From: Rhodococcoides kroppenstedtii
Lineage (GTDB): Bacteria; Actinomycetota; Actinomycetes; Mycobacteriales; Mycobacteriaceae
Assembly (NCBI RefSeq): GCF_900111805.1
Contig: NZ_FOJN01000005.1
Coordinates: 124,001 to 188,000 of the forward strand
Length of the DNA: 64,000 bases
Direction: 5' to 3'
The notes beneath the pieces were generated by a model. It was given only the letters and a program-made list of their open reading frames with translations. It did not search any database and had not been told where the DNA came from. This document shows positions 19,129 to 28,623 of this stretch, piece after piece (position 1 is the stretch's first letter; every line of letters starts with the position of its first letter). The position numbers and the translations under genes were made by a program.

Positions 19129-19619
19129 ACGCAGCCGATGGCCCCTCGCCGCTCGATCCCGTCTCCCCCACCCTCGAACCGCTGTTCCGTCTCGTGATCC
19201 GTACCGCGGAACCGGTGTCGGTGGGCGAGACACCGGCCGGGGCGCACACCGTGGCCGCCGTGTCCGGCGGGCTGCTCACGGGCCCCGGCATCGACGCGGT
19301 GGTGCAGCCCGTCGGCACCGAGTCCCGTCTCGTGCGGGCGGACGGATCGAGTTCCTACGCCATCGATCTGGTGGCGGCGGCGGACGGCGGCAGCAACGTG
19401 ATGCGCCTGACGCTGCGGGGGTTCCTCTTCGGCACGGCCGAGGTGATCGGCGCGCTCGACCGCGGCGACGAGGTGGACTCGGCCACCTACTACTTCCGCG
19501 GAACCCTCGACGTGTCGACGGCATCGCGCACCCTGGGATACCTGAACCGCGCTCTGGTGGTCACTTCCGGCGCACGGCACGGCTCCGACACGGTGTTCGA
19601 CGCCTTCCTGGCCACCTAG
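19125..19619 (+). CDS. DUF3237 domain protein
   Basis: A 164-residue protein of the DUF3237 family, a small beta-barrel fold. Matching features are PLFRLVIRTAEPVSVGETPAGAH at the start in pieces, GGLLTGPGIDAVVQP, and the C-terminal YFRGTLDVSTASRTLGYLNRALVV. The function is unknown; some family members are annotated near ring-modifying enzymes. The GTG start overlaps the photolyase-like stop (GTGA), so it is translationally coupled to that gene and shares its probable SOS control. It converges on the PH-domain-like gene, whose stop is 29 bases away. Confidence 0.8.
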   Translation: MNAADGPSPLDPVSPTLEPLFRLVIRTAEPVSVGETPAGAHTVAAVSGGLLTGPGIDAVVQPVGTESRLVRADGSSSYAIDLVAAADGGSNVMRLTLRGFLFGTAEVIGALDRGDEVDSATYYFRGTLDVSTASRTLGYLNRALVVTSGARHGSDTVFDAFLAT

Positions 19620-19648
19620 ACTCCCATCGGTCGACGCTCGGTCGCCGC

Positions 19649-20275
19649 TCAGTCGACGAGGCTCGCGACCTCGCTGTCGGTGAGCGTCCCGACCGGCGCG
19701 CGGCCGGCCCGCTCGATCACGCCGACGGCGCGATGCAGCGGCCGCTCGGCCGCACCGGCGTCGCGCGCCTCCGCCCGCAGCTGCGTGATCAACACCGACG
19801 CCATCGCCGCCGCCGGAGCCGTCGAGGACCGCGCCAACGCGTCGGCGATCGCGCGCAGGGCCACCGGGCCCAGTTCGCGTCCGCTGTCACCGGTGTAGAG
19901 CGCGAGCGGCACGGTCACCGTCGTGCCGTCGTCCCCCACCCGCAGCACCACCTGACTGACCCGAGCGACCCGGACCACCAGTTCCACGCTCGTCGCGTCG
20001 GTGACGTTGACTCGCCGGGTGCGCAGCGCCCCGCGCCTCGAGACCACGCCGTGGTCGATCCACAGTCGACGGCGCCCACCGGAGATCACGGCCCACACCG
20101 CCGACGCCACGAGGGCGAGCGCCAGCGCGAGTCCGACCTCCGGGGTCAGCAGGAGCGCCGCGACGACCCCGAGCACGAGTCCGAAGCCGGCGAAGATCCC
20201 CGCCGCGACGCGCAGACGCGGCAGGATCAGCTCGGGTGGCACCAGGTCGAGGGCGACCGCGCTCCGGTCCGGCAC
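19649..20275 (-). CDS. Two-TM membrane protein with PH-like cytoplasmic domain
   Basis: A 208-residue protein not assigned to a named function. Two hydrophobic helices lie at about residues 23-42 and 46-64 (GIFAGFGLVLGVVAALLL; LALALALVASAVWAVI). After them comes a beta-rich stretch resembling bacterial PH domains (RRLWIDHGVVSRRGALRTRR then VTDATSVELVVRVARVSQVVLRV). The C-terminal half is helical and Ala-rich. The GTG start is 5 bases after the hisS stop, so it is probably the last gene of the hisS transcript. Confidence 0.65.
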   Translation of the reverse strand: MPDRSAVALDLVPPELILPRLRVAAGIFAGFGLVLGVVAALLLTPEVGLALALALVASAVWAVISGGRRRLWIDHGVVSRRGALRTRRVNVTDATSVELVVRVARVSQVVLRVGDDGTTVTVPLALYTGDSGRELGPVALRAIADALARSSTAPAAAMASVLITQLRAEARDAGAAERPLHRAVGVIERAGRAPVGTLTDSEVASLVD

Positions 20276-20280
20276 GGCGC

Positions 20281-21561
20281 TCAGGCGTCCCGGCCGAGCA
20301 GGGCCGTCACGCGAGCGACGACGTCCGCGGTCGGGACGGCCTCCTGCTCTCCGGTGGCGAGGTTCTTCACCCCGACCTCGTCGGCCTCGATGTCGCGGTC
20401 GCCGAGGACGAGGGCGACCCGTGCACCGGACCGATCGGCACCCTTCATCGCGCTCTTCATCCCGCGGTCACCGTAGGCGAGATCGACCGACACCCCGGCC
20501 GCACGGAATCGGTGCGCGAGGACGGCGAGGCGCACCTTCGCCTCGTCGCCGAGCGGCACGCCGTAGACCTGGCACCGCGCGGTGTCCGCCGGCGTGACGC
20601 CCTCCGCCGCGAGAGCGAGCACCGTGCGATCGACACCGAGACCGAAGCCGATGCCGGACAACGGTTGTCCGCCCAGTTGCGCCATGAGCCCGTCGTAGCG
20701 GCCGCCGCCGCCGATGCCCGACTGCGCACCGAGACCGTCGTGGACGAACTCGAAGGTGGTCTTGGTGTAGTAGTCGAGCCCGCGCACCATGCGCGGGTTC
20801 CGCGTGTAGGGCACACCCATCGCGTCCAGGTGGGCGAGCACCGTGTCGAAGTGCGTGCGCGCGGAGTCCGAGAGGTGATCGACCATCAGCGGTGCGTCGG
20901 CGGTCATCTCGCGCACGTGCGGACGCTTGTCGTCGAGCACCCGGAGCGGGTTGATCTCGGCCCGCCGACGCGTCTCCTCGTCCAGCGGCAGATCGAACAG
21001 GAACTGCTGCAACAAATCTCGGTACTGCGGTCGGCAGGTGTCGTCACCCAGCGAGGTGACCTCGAGCCGGAACCCGGTGAGCCCGAGGCTCCGGAAGCCA
21101 GCGTCCGCGATCGCGATGACCTCGGCGTCGAGCGCCGGGTCGTCGACGCCGATGGCCTCCACCCCGACCTGCTGGAGCTGGCGGTATCGGCCCGCCTGGG
21201 GCCGTTCGTAGCGGAAGAACGGTCCCGAGTACGCGACCTTCACCGGCAGGGCACCCCGGTCGAGCCCGTGCTCGATGACCGCGCGCATGACACCGGCGGT
21301 CCCCTCGGGGCGGAGGGTGACGCTGCGGTCCCCCTTGTCCGCGAAGGTGTACATCTCCTTGCTGACCACGTCGGTCGACTCGCCCACGCCGCGCGCGAAC
21401 AGACTGGTGTCCTCGAAGACCGGCAACTCGACGTGCCCGTAGCCGGCGGCCCGCGCCGCGGCGGTGAGGCCGTCGCGGACGGCCACGAAGGTGGCCGAGT
21501 CCGGGGGAAGGTAGTCCGGCACGCCCTTCGGGGCGGCGAAAGTCCGGTCGTTCTTGCTCAT
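20281..21561 (-). CDS. hisS: Histidyl-tRNA synthetase
   Basis: Class II synthetase of 426 residues charging tRNA-His. Motif 1 region is [19 protein letters not shown], motif 2 is [19 protein letters not shown] (QxGRxRExxQ-like), and the histidine-specific motifs are [15 protein letters not shown] and [15 protein letters not shown]. The C-terminal anticodon-binding domain ends about [20 protein letters not shown]. The start is ATG at 21561. It follows a metallo-hydrolase gene by 52 bases, the same order as Rv2581c-Rv2580c in M. tuberculosis. Confidence 0.97.
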   Translation of the reverse strand: MSKNDRTFAAPKGVPDYLPPDSATFVAVRDGLTAAARAAGYGHVELPVFEDTSLFARGVGESTDVVSKEMYTFADKGDRSVTLRPEGTAGVMRAVIEHGLDRGALPVKVAYSGPFFRYERPQAGRYRQLQQVGVEAIGVDDPALDAEVIAIADAGFRSLGLTGFRLEVTSLGDDTCRPQYRDLLQQFLFDLPLDEETRRRAEINPLRVLDDKRPHVREMTADAPLMVDHLSDSARTHFDTVLAHLDAMGVPYTRNPRMVRGLDYYTKTTFEFVHDGLGAQSGIGGGGRYDGLMAQLGGQPLSGIGFGLGVDRTVLALAAEGVTPADTARCQVYGVPLGDEAKVRLAVLAHRFRAAGVSVDLAYGDRGMKSAMKGADRSGARVALVLGDRDIEADEVGVKNLATGEQEAVPTADVVARVTALLGRDA

Positions 21562-21613
21562 CGGTGTCCTCGAGGCTGGAGTGTCGGTGCGGTGTGCCGG
21601 GAGCGGACGCGAC

Positions 21614-22285
21614 TCACGCGTGCTCGGTCCGCAACCCGACCAGGAACGGATTGCCGGCGCGCTCGGCGCCGATGGTGGTCGCCTCGCCGTGCCCGGGCAG
21701 AACAGCGACGTCGTCGGCCAGCGGCAGGAGCCGGTCCGCGATCGACCGCAGCAGCTGACCGTGATCGCCGCCCGGAAGATCGGTGCGGCCGATGGAACCG
21801 GCGAACAGCGTGTCGCCCGAGAACACGAGGCGCTGCGCGCCGGCGTCGACGCCGAAGACCACCGACCCCTGCGTGTGGCCGGGAGTGTGCGTCACGGTGA
21901 CGGTGATGCCCGCCGCCTCGACGTCGTGGCCGTGCCCGAGTTCGTGCACCACGGACGGCTCGACGAACTGCACGCCCGCGATCAGCGGCGACAGAGTCGG
22001 CCCGATGCCGGCGGCCGGGTCGGTGAGCAGGTGCCGGTCCCCCGGGTGCACGTACAACGGAGCGCCGTACCGCTCGCAGATCGGCGTGGCATCCCACATG
22101 TGATCCAGGTGACCGTGTGTCAGCAACACGGCGGCGGGGGTCAGTGCGGACTCGGTGAGAAAGTCGGTCAGCGGACCCGCCGCGTCCTGACCGGGGTCGA
22201 CGACGAGGCAGTCGCTCGACCCGTCGCGGGCCACGACGTAGCAGTTGGTCTGGAAGAGACCGGCGGGGAATCCGGTGACGCGCAC
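21614..22285 (-). CDS. Glyoxalase II-like metallo-beta-lactamase hydrolase (Rv2581c-like)
   Basis: A 223-residue single-domain MBL enzyme. The metal site is complete: [10 protein letters not shown] (HxHxDH), the later His in [10 protein letters not shown], Asp in [19 protein letters not shown] and the C-terminal [11 protein letters not shown]. These are the hallmarks of GloB/persulfide dioxygenase-like thioester or lactone hydrolases; the physiological substrate is uncertain. The GTG start is supported by AGGAG about 8 bases upstream. It is probably co-transcribed with hisS and diverges from the cyclophilin gene across a 135-base spacer. Confidence 0.88.
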   Translation of the reverse strand: MRVTGFPAGLFQTNCYVVARDGSSDCLVVDPGQDAAGPLTDFLTESALTPAAVLLTHGHLDHMWDATPICERYGAPLYVHPGDRHLLTDPAAGIGPTLSPLIAGVQFVEPSVVHELGHGHDVEAAGITVTVTHTPGHTQGSVVFGVDAGAQRLVFSGDTLFAGSIGRTDLPGGDHGQLLRSIADRLLPLADDVAVLPGHGEATTIGAERAGNPFLVGLRTEHA

Positions 22286-22420
22286 GAGCAGGACTCCTGA
22301 TGTCGGCGACGGAGAGGTCGTTCCACTCTAGGCTCCGCACCGCCTCGGGCTCTTCTCAGGTGGGTTTGGCAGACTCTTGTCGCCCCGACCGATCCCCAGA
22401 CGAGAGTAGGACCGCGCCTC

Positions 22421-23287
22421 GTGCCGACCAACGAACAGCGTCGTGAAGCCGCCAAGCGCAAGCTCGACCGCCAGCTGGCCAACCGCGCCGCCCGTGCCCG
22501 CCGCCGCAAGCAGACCACCATCGCGGGGATCGCCGTGGCGGCGGTCGTCGTCCTGGGCGGCATCGCAGTCGCGGTGGGCGTGACGCGCGGCGGAGACGAC
22601 GCCACCACGCAGGCCGCCGAGACCTCGTCCACCCCGACGCCCGAGGGTCAGCTGCCCGCCGGCCGCTCCACTCCGCTTACGGAGACCGTGAGCTGCGCGT
22701 ACCCGGCCGCGGGCGAGGCCGCCAAGCCCAACACCGCCCCGCAGACCGAGAACGTCCCCACCACGGACGACAACGTGAGCGTCAGCATGGAAACCACTCA
22801 GGGCAACATCGGGCTGTCCCTGAACGCCACCGAGTCCCCGTGCACGGTGAACAGCTTCGCCTCCCTCGCCGGGCAGCAGTACTTCGACGGGACCACCTGC
22901 CACCGTCTCACCACCGCGGACAGCCTGAAGGTGTTGCAGTGCGGTGACCCCACCGGCACCGGCACCGGTGGCCCCGGATACCAGTACGCCAACGAGTTCC
23001 CCACCGATCAGTACGGCGACGATCCCGCCGGCCTGCAGTCGCCGGTGCTCTACCCGCGCGGCACGATCGCCATGGCCAACGCCGGCGCCGACACCAACGG
23101 CAGCCAGTTCTTCCTGGTCTACGGCGACTCGCAGCTGCCGCCGAACTACACCGTCTTCGGCACCATCGACGAGACGGGGCTGGCGACGTTGGACACCATC
23201 GCCGCGGCCGGTGTCGAGGGCGGCGGCCAGGACGGTCCGCCCGCGGCGGCGACGACGCTGAACTCCGTCCGGCTCGACCTGGTCTGA
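22421..23287 (+). CDS. ppiB: Membrane-anchored peptidyl-prolyl cis-trans isomerase (cyclophilin)
   Basis: A 288-residue protein with a strongly basic cytoplasmic tail, one membrane helix at about residues 34-54 (IAGIAVAAVVVLGGIAVAVG) and a cyclophilin domain outside, from about residue 120. Cyclophilin signatures are INSFA-type VNSFASLAGQQYFDGTTCHR, then RGTIAMANAGADTNGSQFF and NYTVFGTIDE. The catalytic arginine seen in human CypA (HRVI) appears here as HRL, so activity may be low. It probably helps fold exported proteins. The GTG at 22421 is chosen. The order matches M. tuberculosis Rv2581c-Rv2582-Rv2583c. Confidence 0.9.
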   Translation: MPTNEQRREAAKRKLDRQLANRAARARRRKQTTIAGIAVAAVVVLGGIAVAVGVTRGGDDATTQAAETSSTPTPEGQLPAGRSTPLTETVSCAYPAAGEAAKPNTAPQTENVPTTDDNVSVSMETTQGNIGLSLNATESPCTVNSFASLAGQQYFDGTTCHRLTTADSLKVLQCGDPTGTGTGGPGYQYANEFPTDQYGDDPAGLQSPVLYPRGTIAMANAGADTNGSQFFLVYGDSQLPPNYTVFGTIDETGLATLDTIAAAGVEGGGQDGPPAAATTLNSVRLDLV

Positions 23288-23320
23288 CGCCCGGAACCCA
23301 GACAGCGGTGACATCGAGGC

Positions 23321-23731
23321 CTACCCGGCCGTGAGCACCCGCGGTCCGTCCTCGGTGATCGCCACGGTGTGCTCCGAATGCGCCGTCCTCGAGCCGTCGG
23401 CGGACCGCAGGGTCCACCCGTCGCCGTCCACCACGAGCCGCTCGGTTCCGCGGCCCCACCACGGCTCGAGGGCCAGGGTCGTCCCCGGCCGCAGCACCAT
23501 GCCGCGGCCGGGTCGGCCGAGGTTGGGCACGTGCGGGTCCTCGTGCATCGTGCGGCCGAGACCGTGCCCACCGAACTCCGTACTGACGCGATAGCCGCCC
23601 TCGGCAGCCACGGCACCGATCGCCGCGGACACGTCACCGAGCCGGGCGCCCGCGACGGCGGCCGCGATGCCCGCGTCGAGTGCGCGGCGCGTCGACTCGA
23701 TCAGCGCGACGTCCTGCGGGTCGGCGGTCGC
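23321..23731 (-). pseudogene. map: Remnant: C-terminal half of type I methionine aminopeptidase
   Basis: Reading from about 23731, the frame matches the second half of MetAP: DVALIESTRRALDAGIA, ARLGDVSAAIG, EFGGHGLGRTMHEDPHVPN and ALEPWWGRGTERL, ending EHTVAITEDGPRVL. The metal ligands His (GGHGLG) and the two Glu (LEPW, EHT) are present, but the whole N-terminal half with the two aspartate ligands and the substrate pocket is missing. An ORF continues to 23878, yet those codons are antisense to an xre-type sequence. It cannot be an active aminopeptidase. Most likely a deletion joined it to the neighbouring fragment. Confidence 0.82.
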
Positions 23732-23765
23732 CGCCCCGCGACCATCGCGGCGGGTCACGACGACC

Positions 23766-23945
23766 GTGGTCGCGGCCGCAGCAGGAATCTCGGCGGAGAC
23801 CCTGCGCAAGATCGAGACCGGTCGCATCCCGAGCCCCGGCTTCGGCACCGTCGTCCGACTGTGCGCGGCGCTCGACATCCCCGTCGCCGACGCGGCCGCG
23901 GTGTGGGACGCGCCGGGATCGGACCGCGACGACCTGGCCGGTTAG
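23766..23945 (+). pseudogene. Remnant: 3' part of an XRE-type helix-turn-helix regulator
   Basis: From about 23766 the plus strand reads VAAAAGISAETLRKIETGR then IPSPGFGTVVRLCAALD, the second and third helices of an XRE HTH domain and what follows, ending in a stop at 23945. The first helix and the normal start are missing; upstream codons are antisense to map. An ORF does open at 23667, but without a convincing ribosome-binding site. In Rhodococcus-type genomes an XRE regulator and a map gene often stand divergently, so a deletion between them would give exactly this arrangement. Its stop is 4 bases from that of rel. Confidence 0.72.
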
Positions 23946-23949
23946 TCGG

Positions 23950-26346
23950 TCAGGCCGCCGACGTCAGCCGGTAGACGTCGTAGACGCCCTCGACGTTGCG
24001 GACGACGTTGAGCACGTGCCCCAGATGCTTGGGGTCACCCATCTCGAACGTGAACTTGGAGATCGCCACGCGATCGCCCGACGTGGTCACCGACGCCGAG
24101 AGGATGTTGACCTTCTCGTCGGCCAGCGCCTTGGTGACGTCCGAGAGCAGACGGTGGCGGTCGAGCGCCTCGATCTGGATGGCGACGAGGAACACCGACG
24201 ACGGCGACGGCGCCCACTCCACCTCGATGAGCCGTTCGGCCTGCTGCTGCAGCGACGTGGCGTTGGTGCAGTCGGTGCGGTGGACGCTGACGGAGCCGCC
24301 GCGCGTGACGAAGCCCAGGATGTCGTCCCCCGGGACCGGCGTGCAGCACTTGGCGAGCTTGGCCACCACACCGTCCGCCCCGGCCACCAGGACGCCGGCG
24401 TCACCGACCCGGCGGGGCCGCGTGGGAATGGTGGACGGCGTCGACCGCTCGGCCAGTTCCTCCTCGACGTCGCCGACGCCGCCGAGATGCGCGACGAGCC
24501 GCTGCACGACGTGCTGCGCCGAGACGTGGTTCTCCCCCACCGCGGTGTAGAGCGCGGAGACGTCGACGTACCGCAACTCGTGCGCGATGGCCGACATGGA
24601 TTCGCCGTTCATCAAGCGCTGCAACGGAAGTCCGCCGCGACGCACTTCCTTCGCGATGGCGTCCTTGCCGGCGTCGAGCGCTTCCTCCCGCCGTTCCTTG
24701 GCGAACCACTGACGGATCTTCGTCTTCGCCCGGGGGGACGCGACGAACGTCTGCCAGTCCCGGCTCGGCCCCGCCGTGGGCGCCTTGGAGGTGAAGACCT
24801 CCACCACCTCGCCGTTCTCGAGCCGGCGTTCGAGCGCTACCAGTCGGCCGTTGACCCGCGCCCCGATGCAGCGGTGCCCGACCTCGGTGTGGACGGCGTA
24901 CGCGAAGTCGACCGGACACGATCCGGCGGGGAGGGTGACCACGTCGCCCTTGGGGGTGAAGACGAAGATCTCCTTGACCGCCAGGTCGTACCGCAGCGAC
25001 TCGAGGAACTCCCCCGGGTCCGCCGCCTCACGCTGCCAGTCGAGCAGCTGACGCATCCACGCCATGTCGTCGACCTCGGCGGCGTCGCCGGAGTGCTTGC
25101 CGCGAGTCTCCTTGTACCGCCAGTGGGCCGCGATGCCGAACTCGGCGGTCCGGTGCATGTCCCGCGTGCGGATCTGCACCTCGAGGGGCTTGCCCTCCGG
25201 GCCGACCACGGTGGTGTGCAGCGACTGGTACACGCCGTAGCGCGGCTGAGCGATGTAGTCCTTGAACCGTCCCGCCATCGGCTGCCACAGCGAATGCACG
25301 ACGCCGACGGCGGCGTAACAGTCGCGGATCTCGTCGCACAGGATGCGGACGCCGACCAGATCGTGGATGTCGTCGAAGTCGCGGCCCTTGACGATCATCT
25401 TCTGATAGATGGACCAGTAGTGCTTGGGGCGACCCTCGACCACGGCGCCGATGCGCGACGCCGTGAGTGTGCTGTTGATCTCGGCCCGCACCTTGGCCAG
25501 GTACGTGTCGCGTGAGGGGGCACGGTCGGCGACGAGCCGCACGATCTCGTCGTACTTCTTGGGGTGCAGGATCGCGAACGCGAGGTCTTCGAGCTCCCAC
25601 TTGACCGTCGCCATGCCGAGGCGATGGGCCAGCGGCGCGATGACCTCGAGGGTTTCCTTCGCCTTGCGCGCCTGCTTCTCGGGCGGCAGGAAGCGCATGG
25701 TGCGCATGTTGTGCAGCCGGTCGGCGACCTTGATGACCAGGACCCGCGGGTCGCGCGCCATCGCGATGATCATCTTGCGGATGGTCTCGCCCTCGGCCGC
25801 GGTGCCCAGGGCCACCTTGTCGAGCTTGGTGACCCCGTCGACGAGGTGGGCGACCTCGTCGCCGAACTCGGCGCGGAGCTGATCGAGGGAGTAGCCCGTG
25901 TCCTCGACGGTGTCGTGCAGGAGCGCGGCCACCAGAGTCGTGGTGTCCATCCCCAGCTCGGCGAGAATGTTCGCGACGGCCAGCGGGTGGGTGATGTACG
26001 GATCCCCGGACTTGCGCATCTGCGAGGCGTGGCGCTCCTCGGCCACGTCGTACGCACGCTGCAGCAGCCCCAGGTCCGCCTTGGGATAGAGCGTCCGATG
26101 CGTGCCGGCGAGCGGCTCGAGCACGGTCTTGACCGCGGTGCTGCGCTGCGCGGTGATGCGACGGGCGAGGCGGGCCCGCACTCGCCGCGAGGCGGACGAC
26201 GGTGCTTGCGGGGTCGGCGCCTGTGGGGTCGGTACCTGCTGGGTGTCGGCAGCGGCGTCGGCGGCACTCGACTCGGTCGCGGCGGGCGTATCGGGGACAG
26301 CGCTGGGCTCGGCGTCCGTCGGCGTTTGTCCGATGTAGCGCGTCAT
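23950..26346 (-). CDS. rel: Bifunctional (p)ppGpp synthetase/hydrolase Rel
   Basis: The 798-residue stringent-response enzyme has the expected order: a disordered N-terminus with a PTPQA repeat, the HD hydrolase domain ([29 protein letters not shown]), the synthetase domain ([22 protein letters not shown] with the RFKD motif of bifunctional Rel, [10 protein letters not shown]), TGS ([15 protein letters not shown]), the zinc-finger region [13 protein letters not shown] and a C-terminal ACT domain. Intact HDxxED and synthetase motifs argue for both activities. The ATG at 26346 is preferred over the GTG at 26355 because GGGAGG lies 9 bases before it. apt lies 45 bases upstream, so read-through is likely. 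Confidence 0.96.
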   Translation of the reverse strand: MTRYIGQTPTDAEPSAVPDTPAATESSAADAAADTQQVPTPQAPTPQAPSSASRRVRARLARRITAQRSTAVKTVLEPLAGTHRTLYPKADLGLLQRAYDVAEERHASQMRKSGDPYITHPLAVANILAELGMDTTTLVAALLHDTVEDTGYSLDQLRAEFGDEVAHLVDGVTKLDKVALGTAAEGETIRKMIIAMARDPRVLVIKVADRLHNMRTMRFLPPEKQARKAKETLEVIAPLAHRLGMATVKWELEDLAFAILHPKKYDEIVRLVADRAPSRDTYLAKVRAEINSTLTASRIGAVVEGRPKHYWSIYQKMIVKGRDFDDIHDLVGVRILCDEIRDCYAAVGVVHSLWQPMAGRFKDYIAQPRYGVYQSLHTTVVGPEGKPLEVQIRTRDMHRTAEFGIAAHWRYKETRGKHSGDAAEVDDMAWMRQLLDWQREAADPGEFLESLRYDLAVKEIFVFTPKGDVVTLPAGSCPVDFAYAVHTEVGHRCIGARVNGRLVALERRLENGEVVEVFTSKAPTAGPSRDWQTFVASPRAKTKIRQWFAKERREEALDAGKDAIAKEVRRGGLPLQRLMNGESMSAIAHELRYVDVSALYTAVGENHVSAQHVVQRLVAHLGGVGDVEEELAERSTPSTIPTRPRRVGDAGVLVAGADGVVAKLAKCCTPVPGDDILGFVTRGGSVSVHRTDCTNATSLQQQAERLIEVEWAPSPSSVFLVAIQIEALDRHRLLSDVTKALADEKVNILSASVTTSGDRVAISKFTFEMGDPKHLGHVLNVVRNVEGVYDVYRLTSAA

Positions 26347-26391
26347 CTCGACCACCTCCCGCAGTTCCGGCTCGCTCAGCCTAGACGGAAT

Positions 26392-26934
26392 TCACTGGAC
26401 GGAGCCCAGTGTGGTGAGCGAACCATGATTCCAACGCTTCCGGCCGCCCAGAGCTTCCACCTCCAGCACCACGGCGGCGCCCACCACCTCGGCGCCGCAG
26501 CGGGTGAGCAGCTCCGCCGCCGCCTCCAGTGTTCCACCGGTGGCGAGGACGTCGTCGACGACGAGAACGCGACGCCCGGCGAGCGCGATGCCGTCGGCCG
26601 AGATCTCGAGCTCGGCGGTGCCGTATTCGAGCGCGTAGGACTGCCGGTGGACGGGCGGCGGCAGCTTGCCGGCCTTACGGACGGCGATGACCCCCGTGTT
26701 CAGAGCCAGCGCCACACCGGCCCCCAGGAGGAAGCCGCGGGCATCGATCCCGGCGACCACGTCGGCGTCGCGACCGGCCTCGGCCAGCGCGTCGATGACG
26801 AGCCGCAGTCCCTCCGCGTCCGCGAACACCGGGGTGAGATCGGCGAACCGGACGCCGGGCGTCGGGAAGTCGTCGGCCCACCGGGTGAGACGCTCCACCG
26901 CGAGACCGGCGGGCGAGACCGTCGAGTCGCTCAT
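26392..26934 (-). CDS. apt: Adenine phosphoribosyltransferase
   Basis: Purine salvage enzyme making AMP from adenine and PRPP; 180 residues. The PRPP-binding motif is VLVVDDVLATGGT and the conserved FPTPGVRFADLTPVF and GIDARGFLLGAGVA segments are present, as is RKAGKLPPPV, which supports adenine rather than other bases. The ATG overlaps the stop of the upstream lipoprotein gene (ATGA). The order secD-secF-lipoprotein-apt-rel is conserved in mycobacteria and rhodococci. Confidence 0.95.
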   Translation of the reverse strand: MSDSTVSPAGLAVERLTRWADDFPTPGVRFADLTPVFADAEGLRLVIDALAEAGRDADVVAGIDARGFLLGAGVALALNTGVIAVRKAGKLPPPVHRQSYALEYGTAELEISADGIALAGRRVLVVDDVLATGGTLEAAAELLTRCGAEVVGAAVVLEVEALGGRKRWNHGSLTTLGSVQ

Positions 26935-28622
26935 CGGACGAAGACCCATTTGTCCATGTTCCATCCTGCTCCGGCGACACACGGATTGGCGTCGACCCCA
27001 CGCATGCCGGACGCCGTCGCGGTGACGACGGGCACGTTCCACAGCGGCAACGTCGGCAGGTCGTCCCAGAGGATTCTCTCGACGTCCGTCCCCGCCGACA
27101 GCGCCGTGGCGTCCGAGCCGTCCACGGCGAGACGGTTCAGCAGTTCGTCGACACGCCCGTTCGCATACCCGCCGAGGTTGACGTTCTGCCCGCCGAGCAG
27201 CGCCGTCCGAGCGGACCCCGGCGTCGCGGTGCCGGTCGGGCCGAACCCGCCGGCGGTCCCGGCGAGCAGCACGTCGACCTCGCCTGCGCGCAGAGCGAGC
27301 GGCGAGAGGGTGTCCGAGGAGGCGTCGACGACGTCGACTCCCAGCGGTCCGCACGCGGCGGCGATGTCGGCCACGATCGCGGCACGACGCGAGTCGGGTC
27401 CGCGGTAGCCGATGCGCACGGTCGGGTCGGTGAGCCCGGCCTGCGCGAGACCGGCCGTCACGGCGGCGACGTCGGTGGTGCGGTACCGGTCGGCGGCCAC
27501 GGCGGCCACACTGCGGTACGGCAGCGTGCCGGGCAGCATCACCCGGCTGTCGACGACACCGGATCCGCGGCCGGTCTCGGCGTCGTAGCCGGGGTGCCCG
27601 TGGGCGTCGAACAACGCCGTGCGCGGCACGCACGAGGCGACGGCGCGGCGGGCGGCGGGGTCGACGAACACTCCCGACGTCGCGAAGATCAGCTGCTCGA
27701 CGCCGAAGCTCGGCTGGGCCGCCGCGGCGAACCCGTCGGGTGCGGCGGCGCCTCCGGGCAGATCCACCACCTCGACGTCGCCCGAGCTCGCCTTCTCGGC
27801 CAGGTCGATCCCGGACGGCCACACCACGATCCGGTCGGTCTGGGCCGGGACGCCCCACCAGTTGTCGTTGGGCACGAGGACCAGACCGTCGTCCGCGGAG
27901 AACGACTCGACGCGGAACGGACCCGACGCGGCGAACACGGCGGGGTCGACCGCGCCGGACGGCAGGGTCCATCCGGTGTTCCAGGCCTCGGCGAGGCGGC
28001 CGACGGCGTCGGCGTCGCCGCCCGCGAGAGTCGAGGTGACGTCCGGCACGCCCGCGGTCCGCGCGGCGACGTGCGCCGGAAGGATGGTGCCGGGACCGAA
28101 CAGGGATTCGCGGTCGACGAGGGGCCGATCGGCCCGGAAGGTGACCGTGGCCTCCTTCTGCGAGGGCACGCAGTCGATGCGCTCGATGTCGGAGTAACCG
28201 GCGGTCTCGGCGGCGTCGAACGCAGTGCCCGACCCCTCGGTGGTCCCGCGTCGCGCCGCCCAGGCGAGCACCAGGTCGTCGCACGTCATGGGGACCCCGT
28301 CGGACCAGACGGCTGCCGGGGCGAACGCGTAGGTCAGGACCTGTTGTTGGCCGGGAACCTCGGTGACGGTGCCGATGTCGGTGTCGGCGACCGCGGTTCC
28401 CCCCGGCCCGATCATCGAGAACCCGGGGAGAACGCGGGAGAGCGCCTGACGCGCCGCCGAATACGCGCCCTCGGTGGAGCCCGCGTTGTAGGTGGTGATC
28501 GGCCCGTTCACGGCGTAACCGATGGACGGGACGCGATCCTCCTCTGTGCTGCACGCCGCCGCGGACACCGCGACGACGACCGCGGCCGCTCCGGCGACCA
28601 GACGTCTCGTTCCCCGGGTCAT
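26931..28622 (-). CDS. Peptide/nickel-type substrate-binding lipoprotein (Rv2585c-like)
   Basis: A 563-residue lipoprotein of the solute-binding protein family 5. The signal peptide has Arg residues, a hydrophobic core (LVAGAAAVVVAVSAAA) and the lipobox AAACS around residue 24. SBP_bac_5 features include LTYAFAPAAVWSDGVPMTCDDLV and VNLGGYANGRVDELLNR. No permease or ATPase gene adjoins it, so the ligand and partners are unknown. The ATG is 1 base after the secF stop. The position next to secDF is conserved in M. tuberculosis. Confidence 0.88.
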   Translation of the reverse strand: MTRGTRRLVAGAAAVVVAVSAAACSTEEDRVPSIGYAVNGPITTYNAGSTEGAYSAARQALSRVLPGFSMIGPGGTAVADTDIGTVTEVPGQQQVLTYAFAPAAVWSDGVPMTCDDLVLAWAARRGTTEGSGTAFDAAETAGYSDIERIDCVPSQKEATVTFRADRPLVDRESLFGPGTILPAHVAARTAGVPDVTSTLAGGDADAVGRLAEAWNTGWTLPSGAVDPAVFAASGPFRVESFSADDGLVLVPNDNWWGVPAQTDRIVVWPSGIDLAEKASSGDVEVVDLPGGAAAPDGFAAAAQPSFGVEQLIFATSGVFVDPAARRAVASCVPRTALFDAHGHPGYDAETGRGSGVVDSRVMLPGTLPYRSVAAVAADRYRTTDVAAVTAGLAQAGLTDPTVRIGYRGPDSRRAAIVADIAAACGPLGVDVVDASSDTLSPLALRAGEVDVLLAGTAGGFGPTGTATPGSARTALLGGQNVNLGGYANGRVDELLNRLAVDGSDATALSAGTDVERILWDDLPTLPLWNVPVVTATASGMRGVDANPCVAGAGWNMDKWVFVR

Positions 28623-28623
28623 G

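Noticed and set aside
23667..23765. Upstream part of the XRE-like ORF as a functional N-terminus
   Set aside because: These codons are antisense to the map remnant and lack HTH helix 1.
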